From NCBI RefSeq assembly GCF_947498635.1, contig NZ_CANMKV010000013.1, forward strand, positions 45,613-109,612: a stretch of 64,000 nt of DNA, read 5' to 3'. A program made the translations under genes and the position numbers. The DNA is from an uncultured Microbulbifer sp. (GTDB lineage Bacteria > Pseudomonadota > Gammaproteobacteria > Pseudomonadales > Cellvibrionaceae). Shown here one piece after another: positions 19,887-29,593 of this stretch. The notes under the pieces were generated by a model. That model was not told the origin of the DNA, did not search any database, and worked only from the letters and a program-made list of their open reading frames with translations. Within the stretch, counting starts at the first letter, position 1. Every line of letters begins with the position of its first letter.

Positions 19887-21920
19887 TTACTGGTTTGGTA
19901 GCTGCAAAGTGAACTCTACACCGCTGTTATCTGCGCGGTTGCAGGCCTTCAGGCGACCCCTGTGGAAATCCGCGATCAGCTTGGCGATATGTAGGCCCAG
20001 GCCAAGGTGTCCGGCGTTATCGCCGTCCTTGCGTACAGAAACGAGCGAGTCGAACAGTTTGTGGGCGTAGTTGCTCGGCAGAAGCGGGCCCTCGTTACTC
20101 ACGCTGATCAGGTAGTCACCGCCCTCGATACGGGCTGTAAGGCGAATTTCGCTGTCCTCCGGGGCGAAGCTGCAGGCGTTGTCTACCAGTTTATCTAAAA
20201 GTTGTGCCAGTAGTTCCGGAGCCCCGAGGCAGGGGAGCTCGCCGTCGGGCTTGTCCAATCGGAAGCGGTGGTGGGGGTGTGCATCGCTGTAGCACTGCAC
20301 CATGACATCGAGGAGGTCGGCGAGGTCAAAGGATTCGCGCTCGGCCTGGTGAATACTGGCTTCGAGATTGCTGGCTGCGGCGAGGCTATTAAGAATTCCG
20401 GACAGGCGTGCACCGCCGTCCATGGCGCGCTCCGTATAACGGCGGGTGGCTTCATCCAGCTCACCGGCAGAGAGGTTGTCTAGGGAGGAGCGCATCACCG
20501 CGAGAGGGGTCCGCAGTTCGTGGGACAACTTGCTGGCGAGGGTGCGCAGGTACTGGTGGTACTGATCCAGCTCCCCCAGCAGGCTGGCAAAGGCGCGGTT
20601 GAGGGCGCCCAGCTCATCTGCGGCGGTGGATTGGGGAAAGTTACCGCGCAGTTTGCCGCTGCTGTCTACGGCATTGCGTGCGGCGCGATGCAGTTTGCGA
20701 ATGCGCCACGATAGCCAGCTGGCATAGCCGAGCAAGAGCAGCAGCGCAGTTGCCGCTGCCGCGCAGCTGATTAGCCACAACCGATGTGCGGCGCCTTCAG
20801 TGACCGATTGCATAGCTTCTGCGGATTGAAGAACCAGCACCCGGCCCAGCAGCGGCCTTTCGATAACTTCGTCGGCGCGTGTGATTACCGGCACACTGAC
20901 CGCGCCGATACGGGACAGGAGTGGCCCGCTAAACCACTGCCCTGCGCGATCGCGGCCAATATCACTGGTGAGGGGTAGCGCATTTTTGGGTAATTCTGTT
21001 AATGCCTCCCTAGAGAGAAGTTTACGGTAGACCCAGCTGCGCAGCCACGGTCGGGGCTCGTCTTCGGCCGGGGGCATTATCTGCGGTTGACCAGTGCTGG
21101 CGAGCAGGAAGCCCTCGCTGTCCACGACCACCAGGCGCAGGCCGGGTTGGGCGAAATGGTCGAGTTCCGCTTGGAGGTCCTTTAGGGGGGCTACCAGGCG
21201 CCCAGGCTGTCCATCGGCCGGGAGAGTGCCGGCACTGTGTACTGGTGGGGTGCCTGCGCTGCTGGTGCGGTCCTGGACGCGAATGGAAAGGGCACCGTTG
21301 GTCAGTGCGTAGGGGAGGGCGAGTTCCAGCTGATAGCCCTCGTGGGAGGTGGTCCAGCGCCCTCGCAGGCGCAGTTCGCGCTGGTAACGCCCTTCACGGG
21401 GGTTGTGCCACAGCGCGTCGGCGGGCCCCTGGCTCGCCACTGGCAGCAGGTAATTGCGTCCGCTGGTAAAGATTTCAACCGTATCGCCACCCGCGAGCAG
21501 TTTAGTGCGAGGGTCCCGGTAGGCGGGCGTCTTATCGCGCACGGTTAGCAGCAGATATACCTGGTCTGTAAACTGGCCGAGTGTGACCTGGGCCTGGGGC
21601 GTGAGTTGCTCATTGAGAAGTTCCCGGGGTTTCAACGCCCATGGGCGCCAATCATCCCCGTAGCCATCCACCACCGGGGAGTGGGGGAGAGGGTTTAGGT
21701 ACAGCTGGCTTCCCGGTGGGCGAGAGTGGCGCATAGGGTCTGGGGCGATCAGCTGGGGCGCGCTGGCGAGGCGTGCGGCAATAGCGGCTGCGGTGGCTTC
21801 CAATGCTTGCAGTTGTCCCTGGGCAAGCGCTGCATCTACCTGGCGCAGGTATTGGCAACCGGCCCAGGGCAGGGCCAGAGCGACAAGGCTCACCAGCAGA
21901 AGTTGGCGGCGAAGTTTCAT
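19887..21920 (-). CDS. pdsS: Sensor histidine kinase of the proteobacterial dedicated sortase system (PdsS-like)
   Basis: 677 residues. Membrane segments at about 7-22 and 381-402 enclose a large periplasmic sensor region. Its residues about 83-215 (VVDGYGDDW, VYLLLTVRD, GGDTVEIF) resemble a CBM9/DOMON-like beta sandwich. After a HAMP-like linker come the phosphoacceptor His467 in KLSHELRTPLAV, the N box around Asn581 and the glycine box GHLGLGLHIAKLI. Known context: a kinase/regulator pair like this plus an OmpA-like protein was described in marine Proteobacteria that have a subfamily-6 sortase. Here pdsO, pdsR and pdsS run in that order on the minus strand. The family name rests on layout and neighbours, not a search. 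No sortase gene is in the window. Confidence 0.8.
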   Translation of the reverse strand: MKLRRQLLLVSLVALALPWAGCQYLRQVDAALAQGQLQALEATAAAIAARLASAPQLIAPDPMRHSRPPGSQLYLNPLPHSPVVDGYGDDWRPWALKPRELLNEQLTPQAQVTLGQFTDQVYLLLTVRDKTPAYRDPRTKLLAGGDTVEIFTSGRNYLLPVASQGPADALWHNPREGRYQRELRLRGRWTTSHEGYQLELALPYALTNGALSIRVQDRTSSAGTPPVHSAGTLPADGQPGRLVAPLKDLQAELDHFAQPGLRLVVVDSEGFLLASTGQPQIMPPAEDEPRPWLRSWVYRKLLSREALTELPKNALPLTSDIGRDRAGQWFSGPLLSRIGAVSVPVITRADEVIERPLLGRVLVLQSAEAMQSVTEGAAHRLWLISCAAAATALLLLLGYASWLSWRIRKLHRAARNAVDSSGKLRGNFPQSTAADELGALNRAFASLLGELDQYHQYLRTLASKLSHELRTPLAVMRSSLDNLSAGELDEATRRYTERAMDGGARLSGILNSLAAASNLEASIHQAERESFDLADLLDVMVQCYSDAHPHHRFRLDKPDGELPCLGAPELLAQLLDKLVDNACSFAPEDSEIRLTARIEGGDYLISVSNEGPLLPSNYAHKLFDSLVSVRKDGDNAGHLGLGLHIAKLIADFHRGRLKACNRADNSGVEFTLQLPNQ

Positions 21921-21968
21921 GAAGGTGTTCTCAAAATACGGTAAGACAACCGCAGTGCTGAGGAAAAA

Positions 21969-22658
21969 TCACAGTTGCCAGCGGTAACCCATACCGTAGG
22001 CCGTACCGATGGCATTGAATTCGCTATCCAGGGATTGGAACTTGCGGCGGATGCGTTTGACGTGGGAAGTAATAGTATTGTCGTCCAAAACTACCCGCGC
22101 GGCCTCCATCAGCTGAGTGCGAGACTTGACGTGTCCGGGTCTTTTGGCCAGGGCGTGAACGATCCAAAATTCAGTCACAGTCAGGTCTACGGACTTTCCG
22201 TCCCAATGGCAGTGCAGTCTGGAGATATCCAGCTCCAGCTTGCCCTGGGCGAGGCACTCACCGGCGTCGTCCTGGTTGCGCAGTACGCTAACCCGGCGCA
22301 GCAGGGCATTGATACGCGCCTGCATGTGGGGCAGGGAGATATCCTTGGTGAGGTAGTCGTCGGCGCCGAGACGCAGACCGGAAATAATGTCCAGCTCGGA
22401 ATCCCTCGCGGTGAGGAACAGGATTGGCAGGCTGGGGGCCATGGCACGCAATTCCCTGCACAATTCAAAACCACCCTCGATTTCACTGCCGAGACCGACG
22501 TCGATAACCGCGAGGTCCGGTAGGCGCTGGCGAAAGCCTTCCATCGCCTCAATCCTTGCACTGTAGAGGTCGACCCGATAGCCGCTGCGGCGCAATGCAT
22601 CGCGATAATTCTCGGCGATCGCGCGCTCGTCTTCGACAATGGCAATGGTGGCACTCAT
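21969..22658 (-). CDS. pdsR: OmpR-family response regulator of the dedicated sortase system (PdsR-like)
   Basis: 229 residues from the ATG at 22658 (MSATIAIVEDERAIAENYRD). The receiver domain has acidic residues Asp10 and Glu11 and the phosphoacceptor Asp53 in AVIDVGLG. The C-terminal winged helix (LTVTEFWIVHALAKRPGHVKSR) binds DNA. The earlier in-frame start at 22751 would translate through a terminator stem and is unlikely. It precedes pdsS by 48 bases on the same strand, so the two form an operon and very likely a cognate pair. Its targets are unknown. Confidence 0.85.
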   Translation of the reverse strand: MSATIAIVEDERAIAENYRDALRRSGYRVDLYSARIEAMEGFRQRLPDLAVIDVGLGSEIEGGFELCRELRAMAPSLPILFLTARDSELDIISGLRLGADDYLTKDISLPHMQARINALLRRVSVLRNQDDAGECLAQGKLELDISRLHCHWDGKSVDLTVTEFWIVHALAKRPGHVKSRTQLMEAARVVLDDNTITSHVKRIRRKFQSLDSEFNAIGTAYGMGYRWQL

Positions 22659-22720
22659 GGCTGATTCCGGCTGCTTCCTTTGGTGGCGGAGAATCATGCA
22701 CGAAATGGTAGTGTATTGGC

Positions 22721-22745
22721 AAAAAGGCGGGCACAGATGGCCCGC
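22721..22745 (-). terminator. Intrinsic terminator ahead of pdsR
   Basis: Read on the minus strand: GCGGGC-loop-GCCCGC followed by CTTTTT. It lies between the pdsO stop and the pdsR start, so it would end a transcript carrying pdsO and the structured region beside it, or act as an attenuator for pdsRS. Confidence 0.8.
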
Positions 22746-22780
22746 AAGCACAACAGGGTTTCTTTACCGGGGGAGAGTGG

Positions 22781-22860
22781 GTGTCGGATCGGTAATCCGC
22801 ACATAGGCACATCAGCGATTTGAAGTCGCCTTGCGCCAGCCGAGAGGATTTGCAGTCCTC
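22781..22860 (-). other. Three-hairpin structured region with two anticodon-like loops
   Basis: On the minus strand, three stem-loops lie in a row after pdsO. GAGGA-CTGCAAA-TCCTC (22844-22860) and GCGA-CTTCAAA-TCGC (22815-22829) have 7-base loops identical in form to the anticodon loops of tRNA-Cys (GCA) and tRNA-Sec (UCA). GTGCGGAT-TACCG-ATCCGACAC (22781-22802) is an extended hairpin with one bulge. A terminator follows at 22721-22745. There is no TTCRA T-arm and no convincing acceptor stem, so it is not a tRNA gene. It could be a small RNA, a pdsO 3' element or a leader for pdsR. Confidence 0.45.
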
Positions 22861-22878
22861 CCGGCCATTTTCTCGTGT

Positions 22879-23565
22879 TTAAAAGTGCCCGGCCATGGAT
22901 TCCGGCAGGGAGAAGCGAATATTCACCCGGCGCTCCATCGCGTAGGCGTCAACATCTCCGCGGGGGGCCTGGGAGTATGTGGAGCCCATCGCGCGGCGGC
23001 TGATGCGGGAGCTGTCGATCCCCAGGGATACCAGCGCCTGTTCGACACTCAATGCGCGTTGGTCTGAAAGTACATTGTTGTAACCATCGCTGCCGCGCGG
23101 ATCGGCGTGTCCTTCCAGGTGGATTTGCAGGTGTGGATGGCGCTTCAGGAAGTCCGCCATGGCGTCTAGCTGCTGCAGCTGGGTCGTTTGAAGTTCATCT
23201 TCTCCGGTGGTGAACAGCATCTGAAATTGCAGTGAATCCAGAGCCACTTGGCTGGCATCGTTCGCGGACAGCTGAGCCGCATCAAGTTGCTGTGCCAGGT
23301 TGCTGAGCTCTGCACGGCTCTCTGTCAGTTGTGTTGCCAGCATATCTGCCTCTTCTGCTTGCTTGACCTGCTCGCCGAGCCAGGCTCCACCGAGTGCGCC
23401 GGCGATAAACCCGACCGGACCACCCACAGCGGCACCGGCGATGGCGGCTGTGGTAAAGACCGTGGCCTGCTTGGCCTGGGTCAGACTTGATTCGTTGATC
23501 TCATTCGCCTGAGTACCAGAGGCGATCAGAGAAGTCAGGGCTGCAACCATCAATGCTTTTTTCAT
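22879..23565 (-). CDS. pdsO: OmpA-family protein of the dedicated sortase system (PdsO-like)
   Basis: 228 residues. A signal peptide (MKKALMVAALTSLIASGTQA) is followed by a glycine-zipper hydrophobic stretch (AGAAVGGPVGFIAGALGGAWLG, residues 43-64), a coiled-coil-like segment, then an OmpA C-terminal peptidoglycan-binding domain. The latter has Asp155 and Arg170 in EGHADPRGS and LSDQRAL, which contact diaminopimelate in relatives. It is expected in the outer membrane or periplasm. The glycine zipper plus OmpA layout and the adjacent kinase/regulator pair are what identify it as PdsO rather than a general OmpA protein. Its function in the sortase system is not established. Confidence 0.8.
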   Translation of the reverse strand: MKKALMVAALTSLIASGTQANEINESSLTQAKQATVFTTAAIAGAAVGGPVGFIAGALGGAWLGEQVKQAEEADMLATQLTESRAELSNLAQQLDAAQLSANDASQVALDSLQFQMLFTTGEDELQTTQLQQLDAMADFLKRHPHLQIHLEGHADPRGSDGYNNVLSDQRALSVEQALVSLGIDSSRISRRAMGSTYSQAPRGDVDAYAMERRVNIRFSLPESMAGHF

Positions 23566-23721
23566 TGCTACTCTCCTTGGAGGCTTTGTTTTGCTCGTCG
23601 GGGCCGATGTGTTCGGCCCGTTTGAGTGTTATTTAAAGGCTCCAAGGCGGCACTGGTATGGCGCAGTGATGGCAAACTTCCGCGCAATTGTGGCGAAATG
23701 TGGCAACCGGTCGGGCGCCTG

Positions 23722-23859
23722 TTAAGTCAGGCGGCGGTAGTGCCGGTCGCGGGGTGACACTACACGGACACGGACTCGCTGGGGGCGGGGGCCGCGCATT
23801 ATCGCGATGTAGAGCACTATCGCCAGTACCAGGGCAATAATCAAAGCGTTAATGGTCAT
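23722..23859 (-). CDS. Small single-pass membrane protein (hypothetical)
   Basis: 45 residues from the ATG at 23859: a hydrophobic helix (INALIIALVLAIVLYIAIM) followed by a strongly basic tail rich in Arg and Val. A GGGGAG site precedes the ATG by about 10 bases. A longer in-frame opening from 24015 runs over the murJ 5' end and looks non-coding. The hydrophobic-then-basic layout is typical of real small membrane proteins, but I recognise no family. It is divergent from murJ. Confidence 0.4.
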   Translation of the reverse strand: MTINALIIALVLAIVLYIAIMRGPRPQRVRVRVVSPRDRHYRRLT

Positions 23860-24032
23860 CCTGTCATCTCCCCGCGCCACCGACTCCGTGGGACGCGTAA
23901 CTAGCTCACAGCTAGTATAGGCTCGCGGACTCCAGGTCGTAGGGGGGCTGCTACTCGCCTCTCCATGGTTTCTGCGGAATTGCGGTAGACTTGCCGGCCA
24001 GCAGGTCTCGACCAAATCCAGGAGTCATAGCG

Positions 24033-25643
24033 TTGTCCCAGTCACCCCCTACCCAAGAACAACCCGCCGAGAAATCCGGTGCGCCCAGACTCTTGCGCGG
24101 CAGCTCGGTGGTGGGGGCTGCGACCATGTTGTCACGGGTGGCCGGCTTGGTCCGGGATATGGCTCTGGCCCGCTTTGCCGGGGCTGGAGACGCCGCCGAT
24201 GCCTTTTTTGTTGCTTTCAAAATCCCCAATTTTTTCCGCCGCTTATTTGCCGAGGGCGCTTTCGCTCAGGCGTTTGTGCCAGTTCTGGCGGAATACCGCC
24301 AAAAGGGCGGTATTGCCGCAGCGCGGCAATTGAACGACCGGGTAGCGGGTGCACTCGGCGGTGTCCTGTTGCTGGTGACACTGTTTGGCGTAGTGTGCGC
24401 CCCGCTGGTGACCGGCATTTTTGCGTTTGGCTGGTGGTGGGACGGCAGTGAGCGGGAGAAGTTCGATCTCGCCGCGGGTATGTTACAAATTACCTTCCCC
24501 TACTTGATGTTGATCTCCCTGGCGGGGTTCACCGGAGCGATCCTCAACAGTTTTGATCGCTTTGCCATACCGGCGCTGACCCCAATCATGTTGAATCTGG
24601 TATTGATCGGGGCGGCAACTGTAGGTACAGCTTGGTTTGACCCTGAGATACTGGCCCTGGCCTGGGGGGTGCTTGTAGCCGGTGTAGTGCAGTTGCTGTT
24701 CCAGCTGCCTTTTCTCGCCCGCGAGGGCCTGCTGCCAAAGCCCAAATGGGACTGGAGCGACCCAGGTGTGCGCAAGATACTGCGGCTGATGGCGCCGGCG
24801 ATTTTTGGGGTATCCGTTACCCAGATCAGCCTGGTACTGGATACGCTGCTGGCTTCATTTCTGCCCAGTGGCAGCGTCTCCTGGCTGTATTTTTCCGATC
24901 GTCTGACCGAGTTACCCCTGGGGGTCTTTGGGGTGGCGGTGGCCACGGTAATATTGCCGAGTCTGTCCCGCCAGCACAGCGATGGCGACCCGCGCCGCTT
25001 CCGTCACACCCTCGATTGGGCGCTGCGCAGCGTTACACTTGTCTCTCTGCCGGCGTCGGTGGCCCTAGTTGTGTTGGCGGAGCCTCTGCTGACCACACTC
25101 TTCCAGTACGGACAGATGCAGCCGCGGGACATGCAGATGGCCGCCTGGTCCCTGCGGGCCTACGCCCTGGGGTTGTTGGCTTTTATGCTGATCAAGGTAC
25201 TCGCACCGGGTTATTTTGCGCGTCAGGATACTTATACGCCGGTGAAATTCGGGCTGATTGCGATTTCCGCCAAAATGGTATTGAGTCTGCTCTTTGTGAT
25301 CCCCCTGAATTACTACCTGCAGCTCGGCCATATGGGGTTGGCACTGGCGACTGCCTGTCAGGCGGTGATCAATGCCTGGTTGCTGTACAAGGGGTTGCGT
25401 CGGGATGATGTGTTCGTGCCCGAGGCGGGCTGGGGACGCTACCTGCTGCGGCTGGCGGTAGCCAATTTAGCCATGATGGGCGTATTGGTGGGGGTTCTCC
25501 ACTTTTGGGGTGACTGGGCTATTTGGAGCTGGTTTGAACGCGCCTGGCGTATGGGGGTGTTGGTGGTGGCAGGGGGCCTGACCTACCTCTCGGTCTTATT
25601 TGTAATGGGACTGCGACCGCGGCACTTCCGCGCGACTAGTTAA
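24033..25643 (+). CDS. murJ: Lipid II flippase MurJ
   Basis: 536 residues with about fourteen hydrophobic segments (MOP/MVF superfamily). Conserved N-terminal features are ATMLSRVAGLVRDMALARFAG and FFVAFKIPNFFRRLFAEGAFAQAFVPV. It moves lipid II across the inner membrane for peptidoglycan synthesis. I choose TTG at 24033 as start, since AGGAG lies 8 bases upstream; an in-frame TTG at 23991 has no such site. murJ-ribF-ileS-lspA in this order is the usual arrangement in Pseudomonas-like genomes (rpsT, often the next gene, lies 4 kb upstream here). Confidence 0.95.
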   Translation: MSQSPPTQEQPAEKSGAPRLLRGSSVVGAATMLSRVAGLVRDMALARFAGAGDAADAFFVAFKIPNFFRRLFAEGAFAQAFVPVLAEYRQKGGIAAARQLNDRVAGALGGVLLLVTLFGVVCAPLVTGIFAFGWWWDGSEREKFDLAAGMLQITFPYLMLISLAGFTGAILNSFDRFAIPALTPIMLNLVLIGAATVGTAWFDPEILALAWGVLVAGVVQLLFQLPFLAREGLLPKPKWDWSDPGVRKILRLMAPAIFGVSVTQISLVLDTLLASFLPSGSVSWLYFSDRLTELPLGVFGVAVATVILPSLSRQHSDGDPRRFRHTLDWALRSVTLVSLPASVALVVLAEPLLTTLFQYGQMQPRDMQMAAWSLRAYALGLLAFMLIKVLAPGYFARQDTYTPVKFGLIAISAKMVLSLLFVIPLNYYLQLGHMGLALATACQAVINAWLLYKGLRRDDVFVPEAGWGRYLLRLAVANLAMMGVLVGVLHFWGDWAIWSWFERAWRMGVLVVAGGLTYLSVLFVMGLRPRHFRATS

Positions 25644-25755
25644 TGTTGAATAGGCCTCGGATTGGCGTTTCTCGATTGCAGGCAGTAGCCTCTGTTCGCT
25701 CTGCGGGAATCCGCTATACTGTGCGGCTCGATTTTATGAGGATGGGAAGATCGTT

Positions 25756-26739
25756 TTGGCCCAGGAACGCGAACTAATTCGCGGGTTGCACAACCTGCGC
25801 CCCCGCCACCGGGGATGCGTGGCGACGATCGGCTCGTTCGATGGTGTCCACCTCGGTCACCAGGCGATTATTGCTCAGTTACAACAGCGCGCGTTGGAGC
25901 AGAGCCTGCCCTCGGTGGCCATTATTTTTGAGCCCCAGCCCCACGAATTTTTTTCTGCCGAGAAAGCACCCGCACGGCTGATGCGTTTCAAAGAAAAGGT
26001 ATTGGCCCTTTTTAACGCGGGTGTGGAGCGGGTTTTGTGTCTGCAGTTTAACGAGACCCTGCGCGGCCTCAGTGCCGAGGCTTTTATCCAACGGATACTG
26101 CTCGATGGCCTGGGGATCCGCCATCTGGTGGTGGGCGATGATTTTCGCTTTGGCTGTGATCGCAGTGGAGATTTCGGCCTCCTTCGGGAGATCGGCGCTC
26201 AGAGTGGCTTTACCGTGGAAGATACGGCGACTCTTCAAGTGGGCGGTGCCAGGGTGAGCAGTACCCGTATCCGCGAGGCACTGCAGATCGGTGACTTTGA
26301 TTTGGCCGAAGCTCTATTGGGCCGCCCCTACCAAATTACGGGCAGGGTTGCGCCGGGACGCGCCCTTGGCCGTCAACTGGGCGCACCCACCGCCAATGTG
26401 CGCCTGCACCGCTACCGCTCTCCGCTGGTGGGTGTTTATACGGTGCGCACCACCGCCACCGATGGTACTGAGATCGCGAAGGGGCGCCGGGAATTGGACG
26501 GCGTGGCCAATGTGGGATTTCGCCCAACCGTGGAAGGCGAGGGTGCGCGACCCCTTTTGGAGGTCAACCTGTTTGATTTTGATGGCAACTTGTATGGGCG
26601 CGAGCTCGCCGTGGAGTTTTGCCATCAATTGCGCAACGAGGAGAAGTTCGCCTCGCTGGATATTCTTAAGGCCCGCATCGCTGAGGATATCGATAATGCC
26701 CGGCGGTGGTTTGTGCAAAACCCCCGGCCACACCAATAG
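25756..26739 (+). CDS. ribF: Bifunctional riboflavin kinase / FAD synthetase
   Basis: 327 residues. The N-terminal nucleotidyltransferase has TIGSFDGVHLGHQAII and the VSSTRIREAL motif. The C-terminal kinase has GRALGRQLGAPTANV and GVANVGFRPTV. It makes FMN and then FAD. The TTG start at 25756 follows GAGGATGGGAAG. It ends 49 bases before ileS on the same strand. Confidence 0.95.
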   Translation: MAQERELIRGLHNLRPRHRGCVATIGSFDGVHLGHQAIIAQLQQRALEQSLPSVAIIFEPQPHEFFSAEKAPARLMRFKEKVLALFNAGVERVLCLQFNETLRGLSAEAFIQRILLDGLGIRHLVVGDDFRFGCDRSGDFGLLREIGAQSGFTVEDTATLQVGGARVSSTRIREALQIGDFDLAEALLGRPYQITGRVAPGRALGRQLGAPTANVRLHRYRSPLVGVYTVRTTATDGTEIAKGRRELDGVANVGFRPTVEGEGARPLLEVNLFDFDGNLYGRELAVEFCHQLRNEEKFASLDILKARIAEDIDNARRWFVQNPRPHQ

Positions 26740-26788
26740 ACTGAGACGACCTAATTTATTTTTCTACTAGAGCTGAAGTAGACACCCA

Positions 26789-29593
26789 ATGACTGATTAT
26801 AAAGCGACCCTGAATCTGCCTGAGACCGACTTCCCCATGCGTGGCAACTTGCCACAGCGTGAGCCGGCAATTCTAAAAAAATGGCAGGACAATAAGCTCT
26901 ACGAAAAAATTCGCGAGGCGCGCGCTGGGCGCGAGCAGTTTATCCTGCACGACGGCCCTCCCTATGCGAATGGCGATATTCACATTGGTCACTCAGTTAA
27001 TAAAATTCTCAAAGACATCATTATCAAGTCGAAAACCCTGAGCGGTTTCGATGCCCCCTATGTGCCCGGTTGGGATTGCCACGGTCTACCTATTGAACAT
27101 CGAGTAGAGAAAAAAATCGGCAAAGCCGGCACTAAGGTGGACCACAAAACCTTCCGCCAGAAGTGCCGGGAATATGCCGCTAAGCAGGTGGAAGGGCAGA
27201 AGAAAGACTTTGTCCGCCTGGGGGTTTTTGGTGAGTGGGATAATCCCTATCGCACTATGGATTATCAGTTCGAGGGTGACATTATTCGCGCCCTCGGCAG
27301 TGTAGTGAAAAACGGCCACCTGGCGCGCGGGTTCAAGCCGGTGTACTGGAGTGTGGTGGGCGGCTCCGCCCTGGCGGAAGCGGAAGTGGAATACCAGGAC
27401 AAGGTGTCCTACTCCATCGACGTCTGCTACCCAGCGAGTGAAGAGGCGGACCTGGCGATTGCAGATGCGGCCGGTGGGCACGCCGGTGAGGGTCCGCTGT
27501 CGGTTGTGATCTGGACCACAACGCCCTGGACCCTGCCTTCGAGCCAGGCGGTTTCAGTCAATGCTGATCTGGAATATGTGGTTGTGCAGGCGGGCAATCG
27601 CCGCCTTCTGGTCGCGGAGGCGCTCAAGGAGGCAGTATTGGCGCGTGCGGGTTTTGCTGGGGAAGTAGTGGGCCGTATTCGCGGCGCCGCCCTGGAACAC
27701 TTAAAGGTGCATCATCCTTTCTACGACAAGATGCTGCCCATTGTCCTCGGCGATCATGTCACCACCGATGCCGGTACCGGCTGTGTCCATACTGCGCCCG
27801 ACCACGGCCCCGACGACTTCCAAGTCGGCAAGCGTTACGGTATCGAAACCCTCAACTACATTGATAACAACGGTGTTTATCGCGACAGCGTGCCGCTGTT
27901 TGCCGGCGAACACGTGTACAAAGTGGACGACAAGATTGTCGCGCTGCTTGAGGAGCGCGGCGTACTGCTACACAAGGGCAAGCTGGAGCACAGCTACCCC
28001 CACTGCTGGCGGACCAAGACGCCATTGATCTACCGCGCGACTCCGCAGTGGTTTATCAGCATGCAACAAAATGACCTGCTGGAGCAGGCGCAGAAAGCCG
28101 CCGATAACGTGTTGTGGATTCCCGGCTGGGGCAAGGCCCGTATCGACTCGATGCTCAATGGCAGCCCGGACTGGTGTATCTCCCGCCAGCGTACTTGGGG
28201 CGTGCCCATCGCTCTATTTATGCATAAGGAAACCCACGAACTGCACCCAGATACACCGGCGCTGATGGATAAAGTGGCCGCTATGGTCGACGAGAAAGGT
28301 ATGGACGTCTGGTTTGACCTGGACGCCCGCGAACTACTCGGGGATGAGGCCGAACAGTACGAAAAAGTTACCGATACCCTCGATGTCTGGTTCGATTCCG
28401 GTGTGACTCATTACGCTGTACTGGAGCGCCGCAAAGGGTTGCGCTTCCCCGCAGATTTATATTTGGAGGGTTCCGATCAGCACCGCGGCTGGTTCCAGTC
28501 CTCCCTAAAAACCTCCATCGCCATCAATCATTGCGCGCCCTATAAGCAGGTGCTGACCCACGGCTTCACCGTGGATGCCCAGGGCCGTAAGATGTCAAAG
28601 TCCATCGGTAATACCGTGGCGCCCCTGGACGTGATCAACAAGCTGGGCGCGGATGTGCTGCGCCTGTGGGTGTCAGCCACCGATTTTAGCGGTGAAATGG
28701 CGGTCTCCGATGAGATCCTCAAGCGCACCGCGGATTCCTATCGCCGCTTGCGCAATACGGCACGCTTCTTCTTGTCCAATCTGGCCGGTTTTGATCCTGA
28801 GCAAGACCTCTTGCCAGAGAATGAATTACTGGCGCTGGATCGTTGGGCGCTGGATAAGGCGGCGCGTTTGCAAGACGAGATTCTGGCCGCCTACGACAGC
28901 TATCAATTTCACCAGATTTACCAGAAGCTGCATAACTTCTGCGTAGTGGAAATGGGTGGCTTCTATCTGGACATCATCAAAGACCGCCAGTACACCACCA
29001 AGGATGACAGCGTCGCGCGCCGCTCGGCGCAGAGTGCGCTCTACCATATTGTGCAGGCGTTTGTGCGCTGGATAGCGCCGATCCTGAGCTTTACGGCCGA
29101 GGAACTGTGGCAATTTATTCCGGGTAACAACGCCGATAGTGTTTTTATTGCCGAGTGGTATCCACTGCCCAGGCTACCCGTAGAATCCGTCAAGGGTGCT
29201 GAGTATTGGGCCGTGATCGCTGAGGTGAAAACCGCAGTGAACAAGGTTCTGGAGGAACAGCGCGCAGCCGGTGTGATCGGTGGATCCCTGCAGGCGGCGG
29301 TAACCCTTTACGCCAATGATGATCTGCGAGAGAAATTACTGGAGTTGGAGAATGAGTTGCGTTTTGTACTGATTTGCTCTTCGACCTCTGTACAACCTTT
29401 AAGTGATGCGGCTGGTGCCGAAAGCACCGAGTTGGAAGGATTAAAAATTAGTGTGAGCAAGGTGGATCATCCCAAGTGCGCCCGCTGTTGGCACTACCGC
29501 GCCGATGTGGGAGAAAACAATGATTACCCGGATATTTGCGGCCGCTGCGTCGAGAATGTGACCGGTGCAGGCGAGGTGAGGCACTATGCCTAA
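26789..29593 (+). CDS. ileS: Isoleucyl-tRNA synthetase
   Basis: 934 residues (E. coli 938). The HIGH motif reads [12 protein letters not shown] near residue 61 and KMSKS reads [10 protein letters not shown] near residue 600. The editing (CP1) domain motifs ([25 protein letters not shown]) are present, and the C-terminal zinc finger CARCWHY...CGRC closes the protein, so it is the bacterial type. Its last 8 bases overlap the lspA start. Confidence 0.97.
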   Translation: MTDYKATLNLPETDFPMRGNLPQREPAILKKWQDNKLYEKIREARAGREQFILHDGPPYANGDIHIGHSVNKILKDIIIKSKTLSGFDAPYVPGWDCHGLPIEHRVEKKIGKAGTKVDHKTFRQKCREYAAKQVEGQKKDFVRLGVFGEWDNPYRTMDYQFEGDIIRALGSVVKNGHLARGFKPVYWSVVGGSALAEAEVEYQDKVSYSIDVCYPASEEADLAIADAAGGHAGEGPLSVVIWTTTPWTLPSSQAVSVNADLEYVVVQAGNRRLLVAEALKEAVLARAGFAGEVVGRIRGAALEHLKVHHPFYDKMLPIVLGDHVTTDAGTGCVHTAPDHGPDDFQVGKRYGIETLNYIDNNGVYRDSVPLFAGEHVYKVDDKIVALLEERGVLLHKGKLEHSYPHCWRTKTPLIYRATPQWFISMQQNDLLEQAQKAADNVLWIPGWGKARIDSMLNGSPDWCISRQRTWGVPIALFMHKETHELHPDTPALMDKVAAMVDEKGMDVWFDLDARELLGDEAEQYEKVTDTLDVWFDSGVTHYAVLERRKGLRFPADLYLEGSDQHRGWFQSSLKTSIAINHCAPYKQVLTHGFTVDAQGRKMSKSIGNTVAPLDVINKLGADVLRLWVSATDFSGEMAVSDEILKRTADSYRRLRNTARFFLSNLAGFDPEQDLLPENELLALDRWALDKAARLQDEILAAYDSYQFHQIYQKLHNFCVVEMGGFYLDIIKDRQYTTKDDSVARRSAQSALYHIVQAFVRWIAPILSFTAEELWQFIPGNNADSVFIAEWYPLPRLPVESVKGAEYWAVIAEVKTAVNKVLEEQRAAGVIGGSLQAAVTLYANDDLREKLLELENELRFVLICSSTSVQPLSDAAGAESTELEGLKISVSKVDHPKCARCWHYRADVGENNDYPDICGRCVENVTGAGEVRHYA

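Noticed and set aside
22815..22860. tRNA-Cys or tRNA-Sec gene on the minus strand
   Set aside because: Only anticodon-arm look-alikes are present; there is no TTCRA T-arm, no D-arm of proper form and no 7-8 bp acceptor stem at a fitting distance.
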